From: Shinisaurus crocodilurus
Lineage: Eukaryota; Chordata; Lepidosauria; Squamata; Shinisauridae
Assembly (NCBI GenBank): GCA_021292165.1
Contig: CM037879.1
Location: 281,121,772-281,185,771 of the forward strand
DNA length: 64,000 nucleotides
Direction: 5' to 3'
Below are positions 20,393-29,904 of this stretch, in pieces. Below the pieces are notes generated by a model. That model was not told the origin of the DNA. It did not search any database and saw only the letters and a list, made by a program, of their open reading frames with translations. Position 1 is the first letter of the stretch, and the number at the start of each line of letters is the position of its first letter. A program made the position numbers and the translations under genes.

Positions 20393-20518
20393 GCAACTTG
20401 TGGCCCTCCAGACATTTTGGCCTACAACTCCCATGATCCCTCACCATTGGCTATGCTGGCTAGGGCTGATGGGAGTTGTAGGCCAAAACATCTGGAGGGC
20501 CACAAGTTGGCCACCCTT
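20393..20518. mobile_element. Family A' hAT-like MITE
   Basis: Near-perfect hairpin: GCAACTTGTGGCCCTCCAGA, GGCCTACAACTCCCATGAT and the mirror arm GATGGGAGTTGTAGGCCAAA ending CCACAAGTTGGCCACCC. Confidence 0.75.
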
Positions 20519-20789
20519 GAAGGCTTAAGGGTTGTTGGATTTCTTCAAACAATTTATTTACATTCCGTTCCCAGTGCATGGTGATTTAAAAAGGCAACTA
20601 CCTGATCAGCTCACTGTTCATTCAGTTTGGTATTCATTTGTGAGTGCTTGTTAGGTCAATTAATAGCTCTGAGATTCCAAGCTACACAGATAAGTTTAAC
20701 TACTCATAGCCAACAGGATGATGTACTTGGTCATGATAGAAGTGATCAATATCTCTTGATAGTTGTTCGGGCAAGTATATTGCATTACC

Positions 20790-20831
20790 CTCTATGCATA
20801 GCCGAGAGCTTCGGCTATTGGGTGGTATAGA

Positions 20832-20882
<51 letters not shown>
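20790..20882 (+). mobile_element. L2-like LINE 3' terminus with (ATA)n tail
   Basis: GCCGAGAGCTTCGGCTATTG then GGTGGTATAGAAATAATAAT, followed by a pure AAT microsatellite at 20836-20883. Such tails seed microsatellites at LINE 3' ends. Confidence 0.6.
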
Positions 20883-20884
<2 letters not shown>

Positions 20885-20917
20885 CCAGCCATTAGGGTGA
20901 GAGTTTGTTTGGCTGGG

Positions 20918-21738
20918 TGTCAGAACCGGAATTCCTGAAGCCGAGGCAGAAGTCTCAATAAAACTTTTTATTGCCGTATTTCCAGTAATTAGCTATAAGC
21001 CTTTACAGTCCCGATAAAGATCCACAGTTAACAGATCACAACAAAGTTGCCAGACAAGTATCCGTTCCCGGGCATCACAACAAAAGACCCAACTTTCCCT
21101 GGGTTCAGAACGCAGAACAAGTCCCAGTAAGTTCACACAGTTCCAGAGAAAGCAGGACGCCTTCCAAGTTACCAATGCATCGTTTCCAGTAAACTCTATT
21201 GTACAGTTGCTCTGGCTTAAAAACAAAGGAGTGGCCGCTAAAGATTACTATCGGACATCCGATCCTGGCAGCAGGGAAACCTGGCTCTAAGGCAGTTGCT
21301 GTGCCTCACCAGCGCCTCTGTCCTGCCCTCCTTAGTTGACGATGCACCAAAGGCGACACCCCTGAAACATGCTCTCCCGCAGAGACCTCCTCTTGCTGCC
21401 CTGCTCCCATGGAAGACATCCTTGGTCAAGACGCAGGGGCCTCCTCCGTCAAGGTCAGGCCTCCCAGCTGTGGAAGATAGGCTGTAGCAGCATCCTGTGC
21501 CTCATCCCATCCCGGCTCGCCAGACAGTGGGAGGCCTGGTAGAACAGAGTTCTCAGGCGTCTGGCTTCCCACCACTGGCCCTGGCTCCACAGCTCTCCCC
21601 TCTGACTCAGAATCGGTGTCACAGGCAATAGCTTCCCCTGGACTGGGGCAGGGCCCCCACCGTGGAAGACTCTCTTACATATTAGTAACTGTAAGTGAGC
21701 ATATTTAACCCTGGACAACAAAACTGTACACTTAAACA
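20918..21738 (-). mobile_element. Candidate solo LTR (821 bp)
   Basis: On the minus strand it starts TGTTTAAGTG and ends TTCCGGTTCTGACA, with TG...CA termini. CTGGG lies on both sides (20913-20917 and 21739-21743). Close to its 3' end is AATAAAAAGTTTTATTGAGA, a polyadenylation-signal context typical of an LTR R/U5 junction. The 201-codon minus frame at 21455-22060 crosses its boundary and is not a gene. Retrovirus-like or gypsy-like origin cannot be decided, and no internal region is present. Confidence 0.5.
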
Positions 21739-21744
21739 CTGGGC

Positions 21745-21895
21745 ACGCCATGCTGACTGTTTGGGGCTGGAGGATCGGAAAACTATAGGGTGGAATGGAA
21801 TGGAGTGACCTGGAAAAGGGCATACTTGGCTGACTGGCAGGAACCCTGAACAGGAGCACTCCAGACTGCAACATTTTGTTGCCGGTCCCATCTGT
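21745..21895. repeat. Family E dispersed repeat, copy 2
   Basis: CATGCTGACTGTTTGGGG, GGAATGGAATGGAGTGACC, AAAAGGGCATACTTGGCTG and CAACATTTTGTTGCCGGTCC align with 51080-51235 and 56690-56880. It directly follows the LTR candidate, which may have inserted in it. Confidence 0.5.
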
Positions 21896-22301
21896 TCTGA
21901 TTAATAGCCACGGAGTGCCTCTCCACGTTCTAGCTGATGCATGGAGCATTTGCAGCTCTGTGGCTGTTCCCAGCAGCTCCCACTTTGCTATCATGATGTG
22001 TAAATAAGCCCTCTCTTTAGACACCACTTCCACAAAACTGTTATCCGCACCAAAAACCATTTACTTGAGTAGTTGCAGGATAAAAATCTGAGGAATCGAT
22101 ACACGACACACAAAAACCCTTCAGGCATTTAGATGCGACATGGGGCTGCAACAATCTCTGTGTAGAATGGAAAAGCTGAGTGGAATCCATTTCTCCTTTT
22201 ACAATGATAAAATATCACTCCAGCATCATTTCAATTAGTCATTGAGCGTAAGAGTTTATGGCCAACACCATATGCTTCTCTAATACAAAAACAGCATTTA
22301 A

Positions 22302-22436
22302 GGGTGCAATCCTATGCATGTTTAGACAGAAAAAAAGTCCTACAACTCCCTGCATGCCCCAACCAGCATGGCTGGCTGGGGCATGCTGGGAGTTGTAGGA
22401 CTTTTTTTCTGTCTAAACAGGCATAGGATTGCACCC
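22302..22436. mobile_element. Family B foldback MITE, best-preserved copy
   Basis: GGGTGCAATCCTATGCATG and its mirror GCATAGGATTGCACCC flank long arms containing GTCCTACAACTCCCTGCATG. TAA lies on both sides (22299-22301 and 22437-22439). Confidence 0.85.
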
Positions 22437-22443
22437 TAAAACC

Positions 22444-22650
22444 AGGGGAGGCTGGTAACTCCTTATGTCACCGGGGCTCCCTGTCCATTGCAGTTTTTAT
22501 TCTGAGCTTTATAGGAGCTCCCCATGGTGCTCCATGGTGGTGTACCTATTTGAGGGATGGGGTACGGCACCATGGATAGCTCCTATAAAGCTCAGAATAA
22601 AAGCTGCAATGGATAAGGAGCCCCACTGACATAGGAATCACCAGACCAGC
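22444..22650. mobile_element. Family F foldback element, full copy
   Basis: GGGAGGCTGGTAACTCC, GCTTTATAGGAGCTCCCC and the mirrored GGATAGCTCCTATAAAGCTC, GGAGCCCCACTGACATAGGA form a ~200-bp inverted repeat. Other copies are at 45190-45320, 46255-46400 and, split by an LTR, at 55752-56665. Confidence 0.65.
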
Positions 22651-23407
22651 CCCCCCCCCCTGCCTAAAACACAACCTTTCTGCTCAGGGCTACATTTTGG
22701 GGACATTGCTAAAGAGTACCCTTGAGTCCAGGGAGTTAATGCTTGGTTTTATGTGTGTCAATACAAATCTTTATTGAAGTCTTGTGTTACGACTGCCGTT
22801 TATTTTCCTTCTTTTCTTTTGTCACGACCAACCAGGCAGGCTTCCCATTAAAAGGTTTGACACTTGCCATATAATTGCAGTGTGACCAGATAAAGTAGAC
22901 CATTCATCAAACACCGTCGTATTTAAGTGCCATCTCTAGATTTGAACCTTCTGGAATAATGTATTACACAGGTCTGGGGATTAATTTGAGCTCTCTGTTG
23001 TTATTATTTTACTAGCTAAAAGCCCATCATTACGATGCGTGGGGCAAGTGCAGAGGAAGGACCGGTGACGTGGGGTGGAAAATTTTCTGGTGCTTTATTT
23101 TTCTGCGGAAAATTTTCCGTCTCATAGGTTTGTTAGTAACGATGAATGTTTGCCAATTGCCAATTGCAATTACGGTATGAGTCAAACTTGACAGTTTCAA
23201 AGTGGTAATTAATGTTTTTCAGGTGATGATCCCTAGCCAGTATGTAAGAGAATACATATATGTCATTAAAATACATATATATATATGGGTCAGGGTAAAA
23301 TTGAACGTGTGAGTAGTGACAGCAAAACTGAAGGTGTCCCAACAACTTTAGTGAAAGGGAGCTGGACTCAGTTGAAACAGATGAGTGGCTGTCCGCATAT
23401 CATGCAC
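22651..23407. other. Unassigned AT-rich sequence
   Basis: No gene recognised. A short TA run occurs at about 23274-23286. Confidence 0.4.
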
Positions 23408-23600
23408 AGTTCTTTGGGGCACAATCCGATGGGGCGGCCTGTAACCCTCCGAAATGGGAGGATTATGGGCATCCAATGCAGGGCGGGAGGAACACAGAGG
23501 CAATCTTCGCCTCCGCACTCCTAAGCTAGACACCCGATTTTGGCCATCTTGCTCTGGTGCTTCAGATGAGGAGGAAAGGAGGCTGGGAATTTCCCCACAT
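23408..23600 (+). mobile_element. Family J element fragment
   Basis: GGGGCACAATCCGATGGGG followed by CATCCAATGCAGGGCGGGAG and GACACCCGATTTTGGCCATC correspond to parts of the 18.9 kb and 25.7 kb family J copies. Confidence 0.5.
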
Positions 23601-23639
23601 CACTGGGAAGGACTTGTGGCAGCCATATTGCCAACTGGG

Positions 23640-23798
23640 GGGAGGAGCACAAAGAGAACATATGGTACCAATCTTCAAACAGCGCCATTGGCCCCTGGTT
23701 GGTTTCTGGGACCAGTTTAAAGTGTGGGTGCTAATCTTTAAAGCCCTAAAAGGCCTGGGTCCAAAGGTACCCAAAGGACCACCTCCTCCCATATCCAT
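23640..23798 (+). mobile_element. L2-like LINE ORF2 fragment
   Basis: A frame reads HWPLVGFWDQFKVWVLIFKA then LKGLGPKVP, the conserved L2 C-terminal block (LHWLPV..R..FK.L.L..KAL.GLAP.YL). It ends exactly where the minus-strand CR1 3' end begins (23799). Confidence 0.65.
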
Positions 23799-25130
23799 TT
23801 CATAGAATCATAGAAAAGTAGAGTTGGAAGGGGCCTACAAGGCCATCGAGTCCAACCCCCTGCTCAATGCAGGAATCCAGGTCAAAGCATCCCTGACAGA
23901 TGGCTGTCCAGCTGCACCTTGAATGCCTCCAGAGCGGGAGAGCCCACCACCTCCCTAGGTAGTTGGTTCCATTGTCTTATTGCTCTGACAGTCAGGAAGT
24001 TTTTCCTGATGTCCAGGCGGAATCTGACTTCCTGTAACTTGAGCCCATTATTCCGTGAACTGCAAACTGGGATGACCAAGAAGAGATCCTGGCCCTCCTC
24101 TGTGTGACAACCCTTCAAGTACTGGAAGAGCGCTATCATATCTCCCCTCACTCTCCTCTTCTGAAGGCTACACATGCCCAGTTCTTTCAGTCTCTCCTCA
24201 TAGGGCCTTGTTTCCAGTCCCTTTATCATCCTTGTTGCCCTCCTCTGATCCCTCTCCAGTTTGTCTACATCCTTCTTAAAGTGTGGTGCCCAGAACTGGA
24301 CGCAGTACTCAAGATGAGGCCTAACCAGTGCTAAGTAAAGGGGAATTATCACTTCCCGCGATTTGGAAGCTATATATGCCCAAAATAGCATTTGCCTTCT
24401 TTGCAGCCACATCGCATTGCTGGCTCATATTCAGTTTATGATCTACAACAATTCCAAGATCCTTCTCACTGGTGGTATTGTTGAGCCAAGTGTCCCCCAT
24501 TCTTTAATGCTGCATTTGGTTTCCTTTCCCTAGGTGCAGCACTTGGCATTTATCCCTATTAAATTTCATTCTGTTGTTTTCAGTCCAGTGCTCCAGCCTA
24601 TTGAGATCGCTTTGAATTTCGTTTCTGTCTTCCAGAGTATTCGCTGTTCCACCCAACTTTGTGTCATCTGCAAATTTGATAAGCATTCCCTGCACCTCCT
24701 CATCCAAGTCATTAATAAAAATGTTGAAGAGCACTGGGCCCAGGACCGAGCCCTGTGGTACCCCGCTCGTTACCTCTCCCCAGTTTGAGAAGGTACCATT
24801 GATAAGCACTCTTTGAGTCCGATTCTGTAGCTAATTGTGGATCCACCTGATAGTTGTTCCATCTAGCCCACTTTTAGCTAGCTTGCTAATCAGGATATCA
24901 TGAGGCACTTTGTCGAAAGCTTTGCTGAAGTTCAGATATATTATGTCCACAGCATTCCCACAGTCCACAAGGGAGGTTACCCGATCAAAAAATGAGATCA
25001 GATTAGTCTGGCAGGATTTGTTCTTGACAAATCCTTGCTGGCTTCTAGTAATCACTGCATTGTTTTCAAGGTGCTTGCAAACTGCCTTCTTTATAATCTG
25101 CTCCAAAATTTTCCCAGTGCTTTGTTGAGC
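23799..25130 (-). mobile_element. CR1 LINE, RT to 3' end (minus strand)
   Basis: Three minus-strand frames cover CR1 ORF2: 25106-24831 (FFDRVTSLVDCGNAVDIIYL, FSKAFDKVPHDILISKLAK), 24809-24504 (GVPQGSVLGPVLFNIFINDL, LIKFADDTKLGGTANTLED) and 24412-23882 ([40 protein letters not shown]). The FADD catalytic motif is intact. Frameshifts and stops separate the frames, and the 5' half (endonuclease) is missing. The 3' end is GATTCTATGA-type at 23799-23815. It serves as the reference for the interrupted 15-17 kb copy. Confidence 0.9.
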
Positions 25131-25224
25131 TCATCCTTGAAAGCCCTGCTCAAGGTTCCTCCACAATCCGAGGGCCAAACTAGATCCAATGCTAAGCATG
25201 TCATTGTCTCTTGAATGCCTGTTT
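25131..25224. other. Unassigned spacer
   Basis: No recognised family. It may hold a few further CR1 bases. Confidence 0.3.
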
Positions 25225-25239
25225 TTTATTTACTAAATA

Positions 25240-25345
25240 GAAGAAGTTGCAGAACCCCTGATTCAGATTGGGACCATGGCATTAGGGAAGAAAGGATATA
25301 ACTCTTTGCCCCATTGTGGTCCTGATCCAGATCATCCTCCCCCGC
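25240..25345. mobile_element. Family H TIR fragment
   Basis: CCTGATTCAGATTGGGACCA and the mirror TGTGGTCCTGATCCAGATCA lie about 60 bp apart. The same termini flank 39045-39230. Confidence 0.45.
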
Positions 25346-25504
25346 AACTACTGCAGCTGCTACTATGGGATGGAAAACACAGAAGTTACAGGCAGCAGAA
25401 AGCAGCTGGGTCTCCCCTTGAAAGCAATGGCAAGCAAAAACAAATGGGAACCATGAAAATGAATGAAATAGTGATTTCAATGAATTTGAGTTTAACGAAT
25501 GAAC

Positions 25505-25967
25505 AATGGGCAGAGTGATCCTATGGCCCCCTAGACAGTGGCTAGGAGGCCATAGGATTCTAAGGATTCCCAGATCCAAGGTGGGAGATAGAGCTCCGAC
25601 CTTGGAGCTGGAGATCTGCACTCGGTTCCCCCTCCCCCCTACAGCCGGTATGGAAAGAACTGCACTGGCTGCTTCTCCGACAGCAGCCTTGGAGAAGAGG
25701 GAAAGGGGGCGTTCCGGGAGGGTGGGGAGGGGAGGGGATTGGGGCCACCAGGATATGATGTGTCCTGATGGTGCTCCAGCCTCCTTCCCTCCCCATCCAA
25801 AGCGCCGCAGCTAGACGGCCAAAATTGGCCATCTAGTTGACTTGCGGGGTGGGAGGAACAAGGAGGCAGAGATCACCCTCTGCCACTTCCTCTGCCCTGC
25901 ATAGGATGCCTGTCACCCCTCTGAGTTTGGAGGCTTGCGGGCATCCCGATTAGATTGTGCCCTAAAT
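25505..25967 (-). mobile_element. Family J non-autonomous element, minus orientation
   Basis: It begins with the small inverted repeat (GATCCTATGGCCCCCTAG...GGCCATAGGATTC) that closes the 18.9 kb copy and ends ATTGTGCCC-TAA, the mirror of its start. Bases 25752-25967 are nearly identical to 3172-3382. A family A MITE follows immediately. Confidence 0.6.
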
Positions 25968-26088
25968 CAGTGTTCTCCAACCTTGGGTCCCCAGATGTTT
26001 TTGGCCTTCAACTCCCAGCTGCGCTGGCTGGGGCATGCTAGGAGTTGTAGGCCAAAAACATCTGGGGACCCAAGGTTGGAGAACACTG
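25968..26088. mobile_element. Family A hAT-like MITE with mosaic flanks
   Basis: A 121-bp hairpin. The left flank CCCTAAAT is the left flank of the 3383 copy. The right flank CCCTAAGGGTTACAGACATA is the reverse complement of the left flank of the 19743 copy. Only six of eight flank bases match each other. Confidence 0.75.
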
Positions 26089-26483
26089 CCCTAAGGGTTA
26101 CAGACATACCATGTTTGAAAAATCATAACCTTTCTGGCACCGGGGACTGGGTTCCGTGAAATAAATTTTTCCATGGACCAGGGGAGGGGTGTCGCCCACC
26201 GCTCACCTCCTGCTATGTGGCCCGGGCAGGCCCGGGCGGAGAACCAGGAAGTTACGTGACGGGTCTCCCGTCGCGACACTTCTGGCGTTACGAAAATGCT
26301 TGTCAGGAGGCGAGCAGAGGGACGAGTGGCGTGGGGTGCTCGTGAGCGCTGGCAAGCACCCCTTGGCACTCGTCCCTCTGCTCGCCTCTCGACGAGCATT
26401 TTCGTAAGGCCGGGCGGTGCAGCGGCCAGGCGCCGCGCGGCCCAGTTCTTAACAGGCCGCGGACCGGGGGTTAGGGACCCCTG
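26089..26483. mobile_element. hAT-like element lacking its left terminus
   Basis: From about 26128 the sequence AACCTTTCTGGCACCGGGGA, CCATGGACCAGGGGAGGGG and the end GGTTAGGGACCCCTG match a known amniote hAT pattern (GGTCCCCAACCTTTTTGGCA... in consensus). CCCTAAAT follows at 26484-26491, equal to the flank at 25960-25967. Its expected first ~12 bases are replaced by the family A MITE plus 38 bp. Internally it holds the inverted repeat GCGAGCAGAGGGACGAGTG at 26311-26395. Confidence 0.6.
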
Positions 26484-26523
26484 CCCTAAATGACTGAGAT
26501 TGGTGATAACAACAATGAATGGG

Positions 26524-27116
26524 TGTGAGGGTTTGAGGCCTACACAGGATTGGGTTTGTTGAGGCCTACACAGGCTTCAGTTTGTTGAAGCCTGAAGGCC
26601 CAAACACTCCACGATGGGAGGGGGAGTTTGAGAGTTTTAAGTTACCCAATAGATGTTTAGAATCAGTTCTCCAGTGCAAGGTCACATGGTCATAACCTTC
26701 CAGTCCTGGGAAGACTATATATGTGGGGTGTGGTCAGCTAGCAGTCGGAGAGTGTGTGCTGAGCAGCAGAGAGAAACAGCAGAGAGAGAAGCAGAGAGAG
26801 AGAGAGAGAAAGAGAAACTGGCTGGCTGACTGCACAGGAATTAGGTAGACTGAAGTGAAACTAGAGAACATTGTTTGTTTGTTTGTTTTATTTTATCATA
26901 CCTGCTTTTGATTTAAAACCACTCTATCAAGTAATTTCCCTACTACTATAAGTAAAGTTTGTTGTGTACCCTGGAGTTTGGAGTGACTTATTCACCACGC
27001 CTAAAGCCTTCACCCACGTTACTGGAGGAAGCAGGCAAAGGACTGGGTCTTTGGGAAGAGGCAGAGATCTCCCAAAGGGCAGATCAAGGGGTCCTTGCAG
27101 TAGTGGAACCTTGACA
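26524..27116 (+). mobile_element. Solo LTR (593 bp), perfect 5-bp duplication
   Basis: Starts TGTGAGGGTTTGAGGCC and ends GTGGAACCTTGACA, with TG...CA termini. ATGGG lies on both sides (26519-26523 and 27117-27121). A TATA-like TATATATG is at about 26716. A purine-rich tract (26780-26816) and AAGTAAAGTTTGTTGTG follow. No coding region remains, so the element was reduced by LTR-LTR recombination. LTR retrotransposon or endogenous retrovirus; class undetermined. Confidence 0.75.
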
Positions 27117-27500
27117 ATGGGTAATCGCTAAACAAATGATCAAAAATCCTGCACACCCCTGCACTGCTGTGCAACTGTGTTGAATGCATCGATTCGGCAG
27201 AGAAATGGCCCCGTGGCATAGAGCTTGCACAAGCCTGGCCGCGCCTGCCGCTTAGTCCAGAACGCTTTCCCTTGGCTTCACACATCCACTACAAGTACTC
27301 CAAAGAAAGTTTGTGCTAATTGAAGAGCCTTTGAGCATGGGAATCTGCCTTCAGCTGCGTCAGACCAATGGCCCATCCAGCCCGGCGCTGTCTACCCTGT
27401 CTGGCTTCCGCTCCCCAAGGATTCAGCCGGGGGGCCTTTTTCCATCCCCGCGATGCGACGTCCCTTTCAGTGCTTTAGGAATCGGAGCTGCCTTCCCCCA
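27117..27500. other. Unassigned; contains a decayed LINE/SINE 3' tail
   Basis: The words GGAATCTGCCTTCAGCTGCG and CAGACCAATGGCCCATCCAG at about 27338-27400 are typical of reptile SINE/CR1-like 3' ends on the minus strand. The rest is unassigned. Confidence 0.4.
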
Positions 27501-27504
27501 TCCA

Positions 27505-27622
27505 CGTGCCCTTCAGATGAGTTGGACTGCAGTTCCCATCATTTCCAGCCAGCATCGCCATCATGTTGGTGCAGAATGATGGGTGCTGCAGTCCAACTCA
27601 TCTGTAGGGCACGTGGATGGGG
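27505..27622. mobile_element. Family A' MITE, long hairpin
   Basis: CACGTGCCCTTCAGATGAGT and its mirror ACTCATCTGTAGGGCACGTG bound arms with GGACTGCAGTTCCCATCAT and its mirror. The outer sequence CCCCCATCCACGTG is part of the palindrome. Confidence 0.7.
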
Positions 27623-27624
27623 GC

Positions 27625-27830
27625 AGCTGAGTTAGAGTGTTGGACTAGGACGTGGGAGATTTGGCTTCAAATCCCCACTCAGCGTGAATCCGACTGGGTG
27701 ATCTTTGGCCAATCTCTAGCCCTCAGTCTAACCTACCTCGCAGGATGGTTGTGAGGATAAAATTGTGGAATGGGGAGTAAAAACCATGTATGCTGCCATG
27801 AACTCCTCAGAGCAGAGATGGGGACATTCC
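27625..27830 (+). mobile_element. Old tRNA-derived SINE, Sauria-like
   Basis: GAGTGTTGGACTAGGACGTG, CTTCAAATCCCCACTCAGC (box B-like), CCTACCTCGCAGGATGGTTG and GTGAGGATAAAATTGTGGAA align with the Sauria body but are much more diverged than the other copies, and the 3' tail differs. Confidence 0.6.
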
Positions 27831-27970
27831 AGCCCATGGGCTTAATCCAGCCTGCAGAGATTAGCCATTCGGCCTTGGATACTTTGGATCCCTCCGTGGC
27901 CCCTTTCTACTCCCCTTCCCAAACCTCACCCCCTGGAGGCTAACAGGGGCTTGGGGAGCGGAATCCCATC
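27831..27970. other. Unassigned spacer
   Basis: No recognised family; possibly hAT-derived (GATGGGGACATTCCAGCCC). Confidence 0.3.
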
Positions 27971-27972
27971 AT

Positions 27973-27974
<2 letters not shown>

Positions 27975-28018
<44 letters not shown>
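27975..28018. repeat. (ATC)n microsatellite
   Basis: Pure ATC triplets at the 3' tail side of a minus-strand SINE, probably expanded from that tail. Confidence 0.95.
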
Positions 28019-28250
28019 CATTTATATCCTTCTTCTTCTTTTCCCCCTCTTTGCAAGGAAGCCAAGGTGGCTTACACGGTCCTCCTCCTCTCCATTTTAT
28101 CCTCACAACAACCCTGTGAAGTAGGTTAGACTGAGCATCAGTGACTGGCCCAAAGTCGCCCCCTGAGCTTCATGGTCGAGCGGGGACTAGAACCTGGATC
28201 TCCCGAGTCCCAGTCCAACACGCTAACCACTACGCCACGCTGGCTCCAAT
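28019..28250 (-). mobile_element. Sauria-type SINE, nearly full length
   Basis: The minus strand starts TGGAGCCAGCGTGGCGTAGT (box A), then GGTTAGCGTGTTGGACTGGG, GATCCAGGTTCTAGTCCCCG (box B), the conserved body and the tail GGATATAAATGTGATGATG. Confidence 0.85.
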
Positions 28251-28664
28251 CATTGATTGGAGATAATAGGGGGATTCCCCTGACTTAGCTTGTTGTGCAT
28301 CCTCCCAATTAGGAAGGGTAGCAGTGTGCTCAGTGCTTTGTCCAAGCCACGCCTTCACCCACTGGGCTGGACATGGCGTGACCGAAACAAGGCATCCCTA
28401 GTCAAGGCGGTGGCCAGAGCATTCCAGCCACTCTCTCAGTCAGGGCGGCTTCAGTCATGCTGCAGTACCACCGGCAGAATGTGGCATGGGCAAAGCGGCC
28501 AAATGCCCCTGGCCTAGGTCATGTTCCCTGACATCAGCCAGCCTGCGGAAGACCAGGTGTGTGTGTGTGTGTGTGTGTGGTCATCTGCCTCCCCCCACCC
28601 ATAATATGTGTCTCACTCCTGCCTTAGAGGAAAAGCAGTATATAAATATAAATAAATACTGGGG
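28251..28664. other. Unassigned sequence with a (GT)n run
   Basis: (GT)n at 28556-28580. No gene or family recognised. Confidence 0.4.
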
Positions 28665-28728
28665 GTTGAAACCCGAGCCTTTCTGCATGCAGAGCCTGTG
28701 TTCTGCCACTGAGCTCTGACTCATCCCC
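28665..28728 (-). mobile_element. tRNA-SINE head fragment
   Basis: The minus strand reads GAGCTCAGTGGCAGAACACA, GGCTCTGCATGCAGAAAGGC and TCGGGTTTCAACC, a tRNA-like box A and decayed box B like those at 46700-46885 and 48895-49060. Confidence 0.5.
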
Positions 28729-29402
28729 TTTGAAGATGCGCTGACCACAAGATAAGGAAATCTGGCAGCCAGCAAAGAATAGGCACGCTGAAACAGCATG
28801 CTGCAAATACGGCATCGTTTCAGAACGGATGCTGTAACTCGTCCTTTCCAAACTGCCAAGCAGTTTGGCCGTTTCCAACCCTAAGTCCTGCCAGACTGTT
28901 CATCCATGAATTACTGCAGCCTGGGCTATGGGCCTTAAAGTGAACTCTGGAGGCTGAGAGTGCCGTGCACCACAGAGGCGGTAAACTGCGATGACTCCGG
29001 GTTGCCACGGAGAATGCGAACCCCTGCTATCTTGCAGGCGTGTTTCTGGCTCTTAACTTCCTAGGCCACCTGCCTGCACCCAGAGAGGCGAGCTGCATGC
29101 ATCTCTCTCGTAGCTGCCTGCGGGAGTGAGAAGCACTGCGGGGAGCTGAAGCTGAGAGACGTGATTAGGGGTGCTATCAAAACCCAGTTACTGGGCTCTC
29201 CTGGGTCCATCTTTATGTGAGCAAAGAGTGGGGGGGGGATCATAGTAGGAAGGCCTTGGAAGCATCTTATCTCCCCTAAAGAAAACCTTCAAAGGAAACC
29301 ACAGAGAAGTGGCTTCTCTGATAGTTAGTGATTTATCCAGAGTTCTTTAATGTAGATGAAAAATATATTGGAAGATCAAAAGAAAGCTGCCTCTTTCCTT
29401 GA
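28729..29402. other. Unassigned sequence
   Basis: No repeats recognised. Small frames on both strands carry no domain. Confidence 0.35.
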
Positions 29403-29476
29403 TGTGTGTGTGTGTGTGTGTGTGTGTGGTGGTGTGTGTGTGTTGGTGGTGTGCATGTGTGTGTGTGTGTGTGGGG
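29403..29476. repeat. Interrupted (GT)n microsatellite
   Basis: Alternating TG with GGTGG interruptions. Confidence 0.9.
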
Positions 29477-29729
29477 GGTGTTAGTGGGTGACTGCTGTGG
29501 CATTTGGGGCCTGAGGTCCCTGGCACAATCTCTGCCATCTCCAGGCAGGGCTAGGAAAGACCCTTATCTGAAACCCTGCAGGGTGGCTGCCAATTAGGGC
29601 AGTAGACAACAGGCTTGGTTTGCGCATCACGTCTACCGAGGGTTTCTGGGTTTCTTTAAAACCTGGGTAGCCACAAAATGAGCAGGAGCAAGCAAGGGTA
29701 CTGGCTCCTGGCTGCCCACCTGCTCCTGC

Positions 29730-29900
29730 TGAGCTATTTATTTATTTATTTATTTATTATATTTATACCCCACCTTTTTCCCCGCAAGGAACCCAAGGCG
29801 GCTTACATAATCCTCCTCTCCATCTTATCCTCACAACAACCCTGTGAGGTAGGCTAGGCTGAGAGTCAGTGACTGGCCCAAAGTCACCCAGTGAGCTAAA
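29730..29900 (-). mobile_element. Sauria-type SINE, 5'-truncated
   Basis: The tail (TATTTATTATATTTATACCC on the plus strand), GGAACCCAAGGCGGCTTAC, CAACAACCCTGTGAGGTAG and AAAGTCACCCAGTGAGC are present. The element stops before box B. Confidence 0.8.
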
Positions 29901-29904
29901 CGAT

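Noticed and set aside
21455..22060. 201-codon minus-strand ORF as a host gene
   Set aside because: It spans the boundary of an LTR candidate and a dispersed repeat (family E), shows no domain, and has no splice or promoter context.
20918..22060. Complete endogenous retrovirus
   Set aside because: Only LTR-like sequence is seen; no gag, pol or env similarity lies near any of the three LTR candidates.
29347..29538. His/Thr-rich and Val/Cys-rich short proteins over GT repeats
   Set aside because: Low-complexity translation of microsatellites.
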